NCBI GenBank assembly: GCA_001899315.1
Contig: MOYA01000001.1
Location: 2,558,529-2,622,528, forward strand
Direction: 5' to 3'
Length of the DNA: 64,000 bases
Source of the DNA: Candidatus Obscuribacter phosphatis
Lineage (GTDB): Bacteria; Cyanobacteriota; Vampirovibrionia; Obscuribacterales; Obscuribacteraceae
The notes beneath the pieces are model-generated. The model did not search any database, was not told the DNA's origin, and saw only the letters and a list, made by a program, of their open reading frames with translations. Position 1 is the first letter of the stretch. Each line of letters opens with the position of its first letter. Of this stretch, positions 34,501 through 43,106 are shown in pieces. The position numbers and the translations under genes are program-made.

Positions 34501-37090
34501 CAGAGACGGCTCGCTGAATTATGAGTTCCGCCTCTGCCGCATAGGTGCTACCGCTTGGTGTTTTCGAGTTCGCCATCGATGGTGTTTCTGCAAGCGCCAA
34601 GACCATTGCATCATGCTGATTGCTTAATTCGAATGCTTCTGCGGCAGTTGTTTCAGCCGAAGTTAGCTTATGCCCCTTTAGACGCTTGTGAAATGCAATA
34701 GCTCCATTCGCCTCGCTTTCAAGAGATTCGCATATCAGCTGACGCAACACATCTCGATAGTGTGAGAATCGCATGCCAGCAGATAATTTTGCCGCATCCT
34801 GACGGCTGTCCGAAAAAACCACTACCTTCTTCTCGTTTCCTGATCCGGCTGGCGCTATCTCCCGCAAGAGCCCATCAGTCAGGAGCTGAGCGACCTTCTG
34901 AAAGCCTGTTCGCAGCGTTCGAATCGGAGAACCAATGTCTCTTCGATGCCAGTCCGCATCGCATCTTGGACATTTTGATGGATATGCCGTATTAGATTCG
35001 TCAGCTAGATCTGGGCGAGGTTCGCTATGCATATCCCTAATGTAATACAGATAGCCATCTGTTCCAGCCAAAGCAACTCTCGCCTCAGCAGGAATGAATG
35101 TTGCTTCTCTCCACTCGCGACTGACACCATTTAGATTCCAACTTGCATCTTGCGGCACTAATGTTGTAGGCCAGTAAACACAATAAGACAAATAATTGCG
35201 GTCAAGGGATGCGAGTTCCGGGGAGGATTCAAGGTCTGGATGATCTGGACTGAGAATCCACTCCTCTGGATTATCAGGATCTTCTCTTCTGTATCCGCCG
35301 AGGAAGGTTTCGCCGCACGGCTCGCAATAGAGAAGCTCTAGTACTCTAGAGCCGCAAGAACATAATGGAGTGGGCACAAAATGAAGTTTGCCGATACGAC
35401 TTCGATCTACCTTTCTGTCTAACGCTGAACAATTCGGGTTCGTGCAAGCCCAGAGTCCCTGGAGATTCCGAAAGAACATGTGTACTCGGATAGGACATAA
35501 TGCTCCGGCCCGCTCATCATGCGCATTCCCGAGGCAAACCAAAAGCGACTCAACCCAGGACTCTTGAATTTGAACTGATTCTTCCGGAAATAGAGATTTA
35601 CCCAATTCCTTTAGTGTCAAAGGCATGATGTCATTGCCTTGTCCATCTATAGAACACGCGCTCCGCACGGCATCAGCGGCACCAATTGCCTTTAGCAAAT
35701 CGAACAGTGATTGCTGCTGAGTCGCATATGCTGGGAAGGTACTACCAACACGTTTAGCCAATCTGTTGATAGCCTCATCAACATCACCCGACGGAGAGGA
35801 TAAGGTCTTCGAAAGATCATGCAACTCGCTACCGAACTGCGATATTGCTGATACCTTGCTGCAGTCAATCGGAACCTTCGAGCCCGTTAGCACGGTGAAC
35901 CGATCAGCAGACCTTCCAAAGAATCCTTCTAGGTATTCTCTTCCTTTTGTGTCGTCCTCAAGCGAAGCGCTTGAAGCCACAATCCGCAGCTTGTCGGAAT
36001 TAAGTGACAGACCGAGGCGCGAGAATAGCAGCCTAAGTAGGTAAGCGACCTCAGTGCCAGGGGTCCCTCTGTAGGAGTGCAGCTCATCAACAACCAAATA
36101 AAAGACATTCTCTCTGGATTCGGAAAGCCAGTTTTTTGTCGTCTCGAAAATACTCCGCTCAAAGTCTCGCATTAACATGATATTCAGCATTGAGTAGTTT
36201 GTGATTAGAATGTCCGGAGGCTTCTCTTGCATATCCCAACGGGACCACATCTCGGCTCCATCCAGTCGCTGAAAGAATCGGGAAGCGTCGGTACCGGCAA
36301 CGCGAGACGCATCTCTGTCTATGCTCTGCAGCTCCTCGCGCAGCTTGCTCCTATTTGAGCCTGTAATCGCACCCGAGATTGGAGTTCGTCCGGTGTATCG
36401 ACCAAAGTAAAATGGATTCCCGTTGTTTCGGTTCTGGTACCAACTCCTGGCTTCTGCGCTATCAAGCGCATCTCTCAATCGCGCTACTTGATCCTCAACT
36501 AGAGCGTTGAGAGGATACAGTATGAGCGCTCTTACGCCGGCAGATCTAGTTTCATGGCTTCGCTGGCTTATGCGTGGAGCGAAAGATCTTCTACCGCCTC
36601 TAAGACTTGAATGCCTCTCACTCCACCAGTCCCATGCTGGACTTTTTGCACTCGGCGCTGACCAACTCTGAGACTCCTTAACTAACGACGACACTATGGG
36701 CAGAAAAAATGATTCAGTCTTTCCTGAGCCTGTTCCAGTTGTAACGATGACATCCTTACTTCGCTTTATGCAATTAACGAATGCTTCCGTCTGGTGCTCG
36801 TACATAAGGCGTTCGGCAGGAAAAAGTCCCGCGGTTACGAAGCCTATAAGCCTATCTATTTGTTGGGAACTCCAACCATCCAACTCTCGTCTTGCCATCT
36901 GCTCAAACGTCTCATGCGAAACATATGCTGGCACCGGCTCGATTATTGGGTCCCTGTATAAACGTTTATCGGAGTCTAGTAAGACTCGACGCTCGGACTT
37001 CAGATCCTCGTACCGCAATTCAAACGGACTATCTAGATATCGGAGGTAAACATCTCTTAGCGAATTGAAAATTGCGTTTGGGTACGTCAC
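31586..37090 (-). CDS. Giant DEAD/DEAH helicase with DUF1998, DruE-like
   Basis: This 1834-aa protein is the hallmark of the locus. Walker A TTGTGSGKT lies at about 117-125. LVVDELHSYRGTPG (DExH box) follows at about 335, then VVVFSDSRQDAAKLSAGMRF. In motor 2, TTTMEAGVDIGSLLAVMMAN and QQRVGRAGRRKSS (motif VI) are near residue 1200. Several CxxC pairs punctuate the middle (CEPCGETF, CEDCRRKH, CTDCQGN). The C-terminal DUF1998-like region has SECKTSCYDCLRDYGNMAYH. Its size, helicase order and DUF1998 end match DruE of Druantia defence systems. GTGA overlap with the upstream gene shows coupling. A GTG start codon at 37090 is used. Confidence 0.85.
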   Translation of the reverse strand: MTYPNAIFNSLRDVYLRYLDSPFELRYEDLKSERRVLLDSDKRLYRDPIIEPVPAYVSHETFEQMARRELDGWSSQQIDRLIGFVTAGLFPAERLMYEHQTEAFVNCIKRSKDVIVTTGTGSGKTESFFLPIVSSLVKESQSWSAPSAKSPAWDWWSERHSSLRGGRRSFAPRISQRSHETRSAGVRALILYPLNALVEDQVARLRDALDSAEARSWYQNRNNGNPFYFGRYTGRTPISGAITGSNRSKLREELQSIDRDASRVAGTDASRFFQRLDGAEMWSRWDMQEKPPDILITNYSMLNIMLMRDFERSIFETTKNWLSESRENVFYLVVDELHSYRGTPGTEVAYLLRLLFSRLGLSLNSDKLRIVASSASLEDDTKGREYLEGFFGRSADRFTVLTGSKVPIDCSKVSAISQFGSELHDLSKTLSSPSGDVDEAINRLAKRVGSTFPAYATQQQSLFDLLKAIGAADAVRSACSIDGQGNDIMPLTLKELGKSLFPEESVQIQESWVESLLVCLGNAHDERAGALCPIRVHMFFRNLQGLWACTNPNCSALDRKVDRSRIGKLHFVPTPLCSCGSRVLELLYCEPCGETFLGGYRREDPDNPEEWILSPDHPDLESSPELASLDRNYLSYCVYWPTTLVPQDASWNLNGVSREWREATFIPAEARVALAGTDGYLYYIRDMHSEPRPDLADESNTAYPSKCPRCDADWHRRDIGSPIRTLRTGFQKVAQLLTDGLLREIAPAGSGNEKKVVVFSDSRQDAAKLSAGMRFSHYRDVLRQLICESLESEANGAIAFHKRLKGHKLTSAETTAAEAFELSNQHDAMVLALAETPSMANSKTPSGSTYAAEAELIIQRAVSGTIAVVRLSNTAAKKLLDLGINPAGFAQEVMWSDPDTRRRSWKDLYNWSSSGASVKSDADLDSAQRRHLQRIEATSADELMSIIFASGRRSLESLGIAYATCAGDQCDDVLVRQTADGVIRLLGERRLIDTRGASSRVNTPPYVERYVLAVASKNKRQPPSVFRSAVITHLTNSGALLQNVLQSQQLYVSTASEGVFECEDCRRKHLHEAGGVCTDCQGNLSYKPKTEISGEAADYYAYLARASGPAFRLNCEELTGQTNSSDARKRQRLFQNICLPVVENQLLDTVDLLSVTTTMEAGVDIGSLLAVMMANMPPMRFNYQQRVGRAGRRKSSLSVALTLCRGRSHDDHYFLRPERITCEKPPQPYVDVRREEILKRMLCKEVLRRSFSESGLFQGEGGDNVHGEFGDAADWLSLAPPGVRAASAKCTVADVIERWIANHGSDIEEIVDILLTQTDPTLQEKRDSLIGYVFHDLIRHVTSIAKDRRMGQTSLSDRLANRGILPMFGLPTRVRYLFHRRPQSVRPWPPDEVVDRDLDVAISQFAPGSETVKDGLIHTSVGVVDFRPVGNIVVQEPDPLGQPIDVGICKSCSSVDLSDDPAERCPVCDSDGHSQHPYEIVPISEPKGFCTWFGQGTRDFDGVFEWAARASRTKTGINVQPLRTVANFDIWSGKETVCVINDNDGNYFNFERVDGANSNTWATRTALRQIGVQARFTGNPDRRALASIKPTDLLLFSLHEIPVGLNLSPLSVEGKAALYSLGFLMRSAAADLLDIDERELKVGLRGMRVSNGEIKGEVFLSDNLENGAGYCSVLGSGNYMHELLKFVLDEGHGKFISPLKASEHASECKTSCYDCLRDYGNMAYHNLLDWRLALDLVRLALAPTAEIGFGVDYWDFADDVVETYLSALPGWKFSKFAGIPGGVRDSKVELIVHPLYQTHPDYIGAALSEAFVEARDKELSIKCRSIFELLRRPF

Positions 37091-38037
37091 GAAATTACTA
37101 GTTCCTGCTCGAGAATAATTGACAACATTTTCGCACCTTCAATGGGAATGTGGTAATACTCCAACAAACCCGCACCCTCTTGATATCCGGGTGGTTCTCC
37201 CGAATACAAAAGCAACGCACGCTCCACAAGCAAGGGCGGGCGATAAATTCTTGGGACCGCCAAAATGTTGTTATCCTTGCGGTAGTCAAGAACGGATACT
37301 GAATTTGCAGATAGAATCTGATACTTTGCTGTGGCTTGATCTTCCATCAGAACGGCTTGTCTATTTCTGACTGCATAGAGCAGAGTTTCGTACAAACCTG
37401 AAAATCGATACAGTTGAGCACCAGTAAGATCCGCATAGATGGACTCGCTAGGCTCCCATCTATGACTAACATAGTTAAGGCGCTCGATTTTCCAATCCTG
37501 GCCAAAGGGAATTGCAGCTCCCCTCTCCCTAAACGTTAACCTCGATAATCGGGGGAGTGCTCTAAGTAACGACTCTGGTGCGACCCTTTGAATTCGAAAC
37601 CCTAAGTCTTTGCATTCGCTCTCAATCACATCGCTATCGATACCACGAATAAGAATTCGGTCTGGACAGTTCTTAAATGCAGCGAGTTCAATATTAGCTC
37701 CAAACGAGCAATCAAGAAGCTGGTAAATTAGAGCGTCTGCTCTAGCTCCTGTTAAGATGGCTCTTGATTCTCCATTATGCTCATGCACAGCTATCACTGG
37801 CGGTGTGACACGCCATCCTCGCTCGCAACCAGACTCAAAGAATTCAACATGAGATAGACGCTGCAAGTTAGAACGCAGTGCACGATAGACAGATGAATCA
37901 TCACCTGAGTCTTCCGTGGACTCTGTTGGCCTGTTACCCCGACAATTTAAATCTGAGGCATTCACAAATTGCCGAAACTGATACCAAGAACCGCGCTTCA
38001 TTGCGGATAGTGCAAGTAGTAGTTCATTTCCGTCCAT
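37087..38037 (-). CDS. Druantia-operon protein of unknown fold
   Basis: The 316-aa product is soluble with no motif I can name. It has two likely parts: an N-terminal region with acidic stretches, and a C-terminal region LYETLLYAVRNRQAVLMED then IYRPPLLVERALLLYSGEPP. Its stop overlaps the helicase start (GTGA) and its start overlaps the upstream gene by 14 bases, so it is tightly co-expressed. By position it could be a DruF/DruG-type partner of type II Druantia; I cannot assign which. Confidence 0.6.
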   Translation of the reverse strand: MDGNELLLALSAMKRGSWYQFRQFVNASDLNCRGNRPTESTEDSGDDSSVYRALRSNLQRLSHVEFFESGCERGWRVTPPVIAVHEHNGESRAILTGARADALIYQLLDCSFGANIELAAFKNCPDRILIRGIDSDVIESECKDLGFRIQRVAPESLLRALPRLSRLTFRERGAAIPFGQDWKIERLNYVSHRWEPSESIYADLTGAQLYRFSGLYETLLYAVRNRQAVLMEDQATAKYQILSANSVSVLDYRKDNNILAVPRIYRPPLLVERALLLYSGEPPGYQEGAGLLEYYHIPIEGAKMLSIILEQELVIS

Positions 38038-40006
38038 TTTTTAAACTCTTCCATAGTCGTCGAGCGAGTTTCTTATAGGAAAGCCACAACTCTTCCCGCC
38101 CCCCTTCCCCGCTAACAATCAGACCCTTGCGTGATGCATCCATTATTGCCTGGATCCATCGAAGCACCATCTTGCTCCGAACCAAATTGCCTTCCACTTG
38201 TACCGATTTTGGCTCTAGCAGCTCGATTGCTGATACTCTCTTGTCGCAATGGATTGGATCATCCGGAATAGACCACACTGGCTCGAATGAAATGTTCAAA
38301 GGCTTGCTTTGATTTCCGCTATCTCGCTCAATGAATATGTCACCAGGCCGTCTTCCTAAAAGTAATCTATTGGTTGGAAAAATTCCTGTAATTGCATGCA
38401 ACTCCCCCAACTCATCGACTGTCCATAGCGAGCTACCGCAGATTACATACTCCGAATTACCGTTTTGAACTCTGTGGCAAATCCAGGGCTTCCAATTGCA
38501 GTCCGGTTCGACAATCTCGTAACGTTTGCTAATTCGCCCGAATCTTACAATATGTTTTCCGGGGCTGTATGCAAAAGCTGATGAAAAACTTCCTGAACTA
38601 TCGGTTATTACCGCAGTCTCGTCTATAGTCACACCGTTTTCGAGCGGAGGATGAATTCGGATTTCCGGGGGGTAACCATGAAGCCACACTCCATTACCGA
38701 GTCTCACTCCAGACGAAAATGAAATCTCAACTATCGGGGCGACGTTAAACACCTCAAGCTCGCCTGTGAACTCTTCCCCTGGAACTACAGTTGGTACTAC
38801 GCCTTTATAGCAAACGAACCCCTCTGGTATTCCATCGTTACTGGAATAAATGTCCTTCGGCTTAGCGCCTATTATCTGCAAAGCAGCTTCGATTTCCGCA
38901 GATGCCTCGTCACAACAAAGAACGCTGTAAGTTTGGCCGATCTCTAATCGTCCGAAGTTTTGAATGAATCCGCTGATCTGTTCTCCGGACTTTAGAACTA
39001 TGATTTTTCGACCACGTAATCTCCATCTATATTCAATGTCCTCGTCCTCGGAAAAGCCAGTCCCTCCAAATTTCAACAAATTCCCTAGGTAGTCCGGACG
39101 GATATCGGAATACCAACAGGGGTGGATTCTCCTAATGTTATATGCCATTCCATCGCTAAGAGAGATGGATAATTCCCTGGGCATTCTTTCATATCTTCTG
39201 GCAACAAGAGTAACTGAGCTACGCTGTCCTGGAAGGAACCGAAGACGAGGCACCAGCCTTAACGCCCGCTCAAGCGATCTTTGGACTAGGTTCACTCTAG
39301 TGTTTTCAAAACTGCTATCTTCATGATTGTTGCCGGTGAATTTTTTCCAACTCACTGCACGGCAGGAACGGCACCAGCTCTGTGGCACCCGCTTTCCATT
39401 CATGGTTCTTCGCCCGAAGTCACGGTCTAGAGGCTTCACCTCTCCGCAGTGAGGACACTGTCGGTAGAGATCAGACATCACTGCTGCTGCTAGATATTGT
39501 TCGCGAGGAATTCCAACATGAATATGATTGCCAGCGAAACTGTACTTAAATAAGCCTAAATCACCGTTCCTATCCACTCTAGACCAGCGTTCAAGATCAT
39601 CCCAAAGTTCGATCATTCTATCGAACCTTGGATAAGGCCTATTTACTTCAGCGGGTTCTCCCAGGACCTTACGGAGATGGTAGTAGTATGCAAGAGGTCC
39701 ACGCTCAGGAGACTCCTCCTCCACCGCGATGACGAACAGACTCAGATAGCCTATCGACGGTGGAAACTCAAGCCGTCGTTCTCTCCATCCGTTCCATGCT
39801 TTTAGGGCCTTATCACAAACCGTCATACTGCCTGAAGCCCAGGAAGGACCAGATTTAAGCGCCAGAATGAAGTCCTTAAAATCGCCCTCTTCTCCACCCA
39901 GCTGCTCAATCAGCTGTCTCGATACGGCTAGATATACGGGCATACCTGATCTTTGTTTATTGAAAAAATGTTTTGCGATTCGTTCATTCCATTGCAGGTA
40001 ATGCAT
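38024..40006 (-). CDS. Zinc-finger-containing first gene of the Druantia-like operon
   Basis: The 660-aa protein opens the leftward operon. Residues about 1-150 are helical. A zinc ribbon-like motif, CPHCGEVKPLDRDFGRR then WCRSCRAVSWKKF, lies at about 185-220. The C-terminal half is beta-rich with repeated immunoglobulin-like segments (for example YSPGKHIVRFGRISKRYEIV). No catalytic motif is seen. By position and context it could be a DruF/DruG counterpart. The distribution of CxxC pairs suggests DNA contact. Confidence 0.6.
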   Translation of the reverse strand: MHYLQWNERIAKHFFNKQRSGMPVYLAVSRQLIEQLGGEEGDFKDFILALKSGPSWASGSMTVCDKALKAWNGWRERRLEFPPSIGYLSLFVIAVEEESPERGPLAYYYHLRKVLGEPAEVNRPYPRFDRMIELWDDLERWSRVDRNGDLGLFKYSFAGNHIHVGIPREQYLAAAVMSDLYRQCPHCGEVKPLDRDFGRRTMNGKRVPQSWCRSCRAVSWKKFTGNNHEDSSFENTRVNLVQRSLERALRLVPRLRFLPGQRSSVTLVARRYERMPRELSISLSDGMAYNIRRIHPCWYSDIRPDYLGNLLKFGGTGFSEDEDIEYRWRLRGRKIIVLKSGEQISGFIQNFGRLEIGQTYSVLCCDEASAEIEAALQIIGAKPKDIYSSNDGIPEGFVCYKGVVPTVVPGEEFTGELEVFNVAPIVEISFSSGVRLGNGVWLHGYPPEIRIHPPLENGVTIDETAVITDSSGSFSSAFAYSPGKHIVRFGRISKRYEIVEPDCNWKPWICHRVQNGNSEYVICGSSLWTVDELGELHAITGIFPTNRLLLGRRPGDIFIERDSGNQSKPLNISFEPVWSIPDDPIHCDKRVSAIELLEPKSVQVEGNLVRSKMVLRWIQAIMDASRKGLIVSGEGGREELWLSYKKLARRLWKSLKNGRK

Positions 40007-40280
40007 AGTTGTATACCAGCGTCATCATCATCTCAATATTGCCGCAAGGACTTCTTCGCCCTATCATGCCATTTACAATACTACGTTTTTTACTCCGCTT
40101 GACTAAACACGCTCATATTATGGCAACAAAAGGACTAGCCTTGTTGGAGTAAGTTTCGCGGTTTGCCACTGCAATGGTTTCGCGTCCCATAAGGACACGA
40201 AAATAAGACAGGATTAACCGTTCGTTTCGTCCTTGCCGAACCACCCAGTTCAAGCAGTCCTTCCGCGTTGGTCGAATCGC
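40007..40280. other. Intergenic region with promoter of the leftward operon
   Basis: The spacer between the Fic gene end and the 660-aa gene start. It must hold the promoter of the leftward Druantia-like operon, but I see no clear -35/-10 pair. No gene or repeat is evident. Confidence 0.4.
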
Positions 40281-41462
40281 CTATCGTCCTCCTGGACGTG
40301 GCTCTGTTCCTCGCTCCAGTATTTTGAGGTATGCGGCGTACACAAAAACTCGGCCTCTCAGTCTGCCAGTAACCTCCCTTACAATTCCAATTCGCTCCAG
40401 ATTTTGAAGAGCGGCGGTAACAGTTGGCGTAGTCAGTCCGAGCGCTTTCACCATTTCCGGTATCACTGCCAGTGGCTTTCTCTCAAGATATCTATGCACC
40501 TGAAGGGCTGATCCGGCGCTCCGTCCGACATCAGCGATCCTCTCGCGGTCAGTCTGAATGAGAGCAAGAATTTCACGGGCAGCGCCAGTGGCTTGTATCG
40601 CTATATCGCTGACACCAACAAGAAAGAACTTGAGCCAACTTTCCCAATCTCCGGTCTCGCGAACATGCTGAAGATGTGCATAGTATTCCTTGCGGTGCGT
40701 CTTAAAATACAAGCTGAGATACAGAATTGGTTCGGAGAGAACACCCTCGGTGCAAAGCATTAGGGTGATAAGAAGACGACCGAGCCGGCCATTACCGTCC
40801 AAGAACGGGTGAATGGTTTCAAACTGATGATGAACAAGCGCTGCTCTAATTAGTAGCGGCAGCTTGTCTTCTTTTTTGTGCAAGTACTTCTCCAAGTCAC
40901 TCATGCATTCAACAACGCGATCTGGCGGAGGCGGCACATAAATGGCATTGCCCGGTCTAGTTCCACCGACCCAATTTTGACTATGGCGAAATTCGCCTGG
41001 TGCTTTGGTGCCACCACGAGCACCGGTCATAAGCACCTCGTGAATCTCCCGTATCAATCTCATGGACATGGGGAAACCTTCTCTTAGCCGCTTCAGTCCA
41101 TGATTCATGGCGGCTACGTAATTTGAGACTTCTTGAACATCGTCCAATGGCACGCCAGGAGCCTCTTCGCTTTCATAGAGAAGCAGGTCTGACAGAGAGG
41201 ATTGCGTTCCCTCGATCTGAGACGACAATACCGCTTCCTTGCGTACGTACATGTAGAGAAACAGTTGCGTATCCGGAAGAACAGTAGCAAGACCGTCTAA
41301 GCGTCCGAGTGATTGGCTCGCCTTCTCGACCAGCCCCTGAAGGTCGTCGAGTTGAAGCCCTGGCGGCGGCAGCGGGCGTGGGACCAAAGCCCAGTAGGGT
41401 TCCTCGCTGTTTGCTGAACAGCGTACTCTTTCTCCCAGTCTAGCTTTCCGGTCAATTTCCAT
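40281..41462 (-). CDS. Fic-domain AMPylator with winged-helix C terminus
   Basis: The 393-aa protein transfers AMP (or a related group) to a target hydroxyl. The Fic motif HPFLDGNGRLGRLL is complete, with catalytic His and the phosphate-binding GNGR. The inhibitory helix motif (S/T)xxxE(G/N) is present as SSQIEG (E84), placing it in the self-inhibited class with the inhibitory helix N-terminal to the Fic core. A C-terminal winged-helix region (KPLAVIPEMVKALGLTTPTV and TAALQNLERIGIVREVTGRL) suggests DNA binding. Inverted repeats at 41466-41528 overlap its promoter, pointing to autoregulation. Confidence 0.92.
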   Translation of the reverse strand: MEIDRKARLGERVRCSANSEEPYWALVPRPLPPPGLQLDDLQGLVEKASQSLGRLDGLATVLPDTQLFLYMYVRKEAVLSSQIEGTQSSLSDLLLYESEEAPGVPLDDVQEVSNYVAAMNHGLKRLREGFPMSMRLIREIHEVLMTGARGGTKAPGEFRHSQNWVGGTRPGNAIYVPPPPDRVVECMSDLEKYLHKKEDKLPLLIRAALVHHQFETIHPFLDGNGRLGRLLITLMLCTEGVLSEPILYLSLYFKTHRKEYYAHLQHVRETGDWESWLKFFLVGVSDIAIQATGAAREILALIQTDRERIADVGRSAGSALQVHRYLERKPLAVIPEMVKALGLTTPTVTAALQNLERIGIVREVTGRLRGRVFVYAAYLKILERGTEPRPGGR

Positions 41463-41465
41463 GTC

Positions 41466-41528
41466 TTATTAAAGGTGCCTTTAATAACGAGAGTCCTTAT
41501 TAAAGGATACCGCACTTTCCTTTAATAA
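41466..41528. promoter_or_regulatory. Paired operators upstream of fic
   Basis: TTATTAAAGG and CCTTTAATAA occur as two inverted pairs: 41466-41475 with 41478-41487 (2-bp gap), and 41497-41506 with 41519-41528 (12-bp gap). All four half-sites are identical 10-mers. The first pair begins 4 bases upstream of the fic start codon, so binding would block transcription or initiation. The winged helix at the end of Fic is the natural candidate binder. Confidence 0.85.
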
Positions 41529-41912
41529 GGGCGCTGTAGACGGATAGCGGCGCCGGACGCTTGGCAGCCGTGTCGGGAAATTTGGAGTTCGGGAGCCCGA
41601 TTCTCTAATTGCGACACTTCTCCCGACAATTTGTCGGGATTCCGAAAGAAAAGCAGTCCGATAATAGAATCTAAATTCTGCCTAGTTCTGGGTGTCGACA
41701 CTCACCTCGTAAATTTCGAATAAGCGAGTCACTATTAAACCTCTAAAATCAAAACTTTTGCCATAGGACCAGTGTTTCCATTCCCAAACTTTTCGCCATG
41801 CATCAAACTCTGAAGCTCTTTAGGCGAAACCGTTGCACAAAGTACACCCTAGAAACGGGCGCGCGAGCAAGAGATTATTGAGAGCGCAGTTTTTGCTTGA
41901 AGGAGAGAAAAG
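41529..41912. other. Non-coding spacer between fic operators and IS66 remnant
   Basis: About 380 bases without a supported gene. CCCGACAA-TTTG-TCGGG near 41622-41640 is a small inverted repeat that could end transcription. The far end probably holds the decayed terminus of the IS66-type element, but no inverted terminal repeat is recognised. Confidence 0.4.
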
Positions 41913-42430
41913 TTACTGGTGCTTAGTCTGTCTAAGAGCGAGCCATCGATCAGGAAGGAAGTCATCGAGGTCTCGCATGTTCGCATTCGGGAAGCGAGTG
42001 AGAACATCTTTGAAATATTCGAAGGAGTTGATATTCAGCCTTTCGCAATTTTGCCAGTCGGAGTCGCATGTCTTTGCGCTGTTCTTCAGTGAGGTTCTTC
42101 GCCACACGCTCGATATAAAAGAGACTTTTGATTACGCCCATGGGAAATTCGACAGTTGTCTTGTCGTCGAGCCAGGCTTCTTCGAAGCGGCAGTGTACAT
42201 GAGCCCAGCAATTGGCAGAAGTAGCACCAGCTGCGATTATCCCGTTGAATTTGTTTGTGCCGTCAGAGAGATGAACGCCCTTGAAGCCTTTGAGAATTTT
42301 CTCCGGGTACATGGCGTGTTCCGTTTCAGAGAAATCGTAGATGGTGTAGGGATTAGAGCTATCGCCGAGCATGGACCAGATGATGCCGCGGTGAGTTTTA
42401 CCGAGACCTTTTTTGGACAGGCAGGCAGGC
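41913..42430 (-). pseudogene. IS66 transposase (TnpC) fragment, frameshifted
   Basis: From about 42430 leftward one frame encodes GKTHRGIIWSMLGDSSNPYT, GVHLSDGTNKFNG and CWAHVHCRFEEAW, matching the C-terminal DDE region of IS66 transposases. Near 42000-42080 the reading shifts frame: the first frame ends in unrelated residues, while another gives FEYFKDVLTRFPNANMRDLD and FLPDRW, the usual IS66 C terminus. The N-terminal domains are deleted, since only about 70 bases separate it from tnpB. Confidence 0.85.
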
Positions 42431-42443
42431 GAAAAGATTTCGA

Positions 42444-42800
42444 TTAAATCAGAGAGGACATTTTGAATCGTTTTTGGCGACGTACATGACGCAAATCGAT
42501 GCCATCCAGAATCATCATGAGAGTCGGGTGATCAATCTCGATACTATTGCCCACGACGTGCGGCGGGAACTTGAATGTGCCCTTGGACAGAAGCTTGTAC
42601 CAAAGCACGAAGCCATCGCCGTCCCATGCAAGGATCTTAAGCCTGTCACCTCGGCGATTGCGGAAGACGAAGAGGTTGCCAGAGAGGGGATTTCCCTGCA
42701 TGAAGGATCGCACCTGACCGGATAGTCCGCAGATACCCATTCTCATATCGGTGGGTCTGCTACAAACATAGATCTTCAGATTGCCTGTGGGAACAAGCAT
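42444..42800 (-). CDS. tnpB: IS66 family protein TnpB (Orf2)
   Basis: The 118-aa product is a complete TnpB: MLVPTGNLKIYVCSRPTDMR, GLSGQVRSFMQGNPLSGNLF, VFRNRRGDRLKILAWDGDGF, VLWYKLLSKGTFKFP. It starts at ATG 42800. Upstream the same frame stays open and encodes a TnpA-like tail. TnpB is needed for IS66 transposition but has no known catalytic activity. Confidence 0.88.
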   Translation of the reverse strand: MLVPTGNLKIYVCSRPTDMRMGICGLSGQVRSFMQGNPLSGNLFVFRNRRGDRLKILAWDGDGFVLWYKLLSKGTFKFPPHVVGNSIEIDHPTLMMILDGIDLRHVRRQKRFKMSSLI

Positions 42801-43106
42801 TGCGTTATCGGAGCGCTTGTAGAACGGGGAAGAGCAAAGCGCTATTCGATGCAGCCGGAAGCTCAATAAAAGACCTTGTTGCGTGGAGATCTCGATTCCT
42901 TCTGTCTCAGCCTGAGGCGCCTCAAGCCGCTGGAGGCGAATGGAACATTTTGCCTCGACAAATTCCATTGAAGTTTTCTTTTCTTGCCTCTCGTTGGTCT
43001 CATTCGCTAGACGACTCTTTCTGGCAGCTCTTACTGACTCATTGCGTTGTTCCGCGTCGCGACTCTCAATCACAGAGACCCAGCTGCAGAGAGTACTGAG
43101 CTTCAA
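42801..43106 (-). pseudogene. IS66 TnpA remnant fused in frame to tnpB
   Basis: The 102 codons upstream of tnpB encode a basic stretch followed by MEFVEAKCSIRLQRL and TEGIEISTQQGL, which resembles the C-terminal part of IS66 TnpA. The N-terminal helix-turn-helix of TnpA is not visible. The fusion to tnpB without a stop suggests decay. Confidence 0.5.

Larger units (their letters stand above)
41913..43106 (-). mobile_element. Decayed IS66-family insertion sequence
   Basis: Reading leftward, the order tnpA fragment, tnpB, tnpC fragment is that of IS66 elements. TnpB is intact, but TnpA lacks its normal N terminus. TnpC keeps only the end of its catalytic domain, lacks about the first 280 residues, and has a frameshift. 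The element is therefore immobile unless complemented. Confidence 0.85.

Noticed and set aside
31586-40006. DISARM system
   Set aside because: A DUF1998 region and a C5 methylase fit superficially, but helicase and DUF1998 lie in one 1834-aa protein and no phospholipase-D-type DrmC is seen; Druantia type II fits better.
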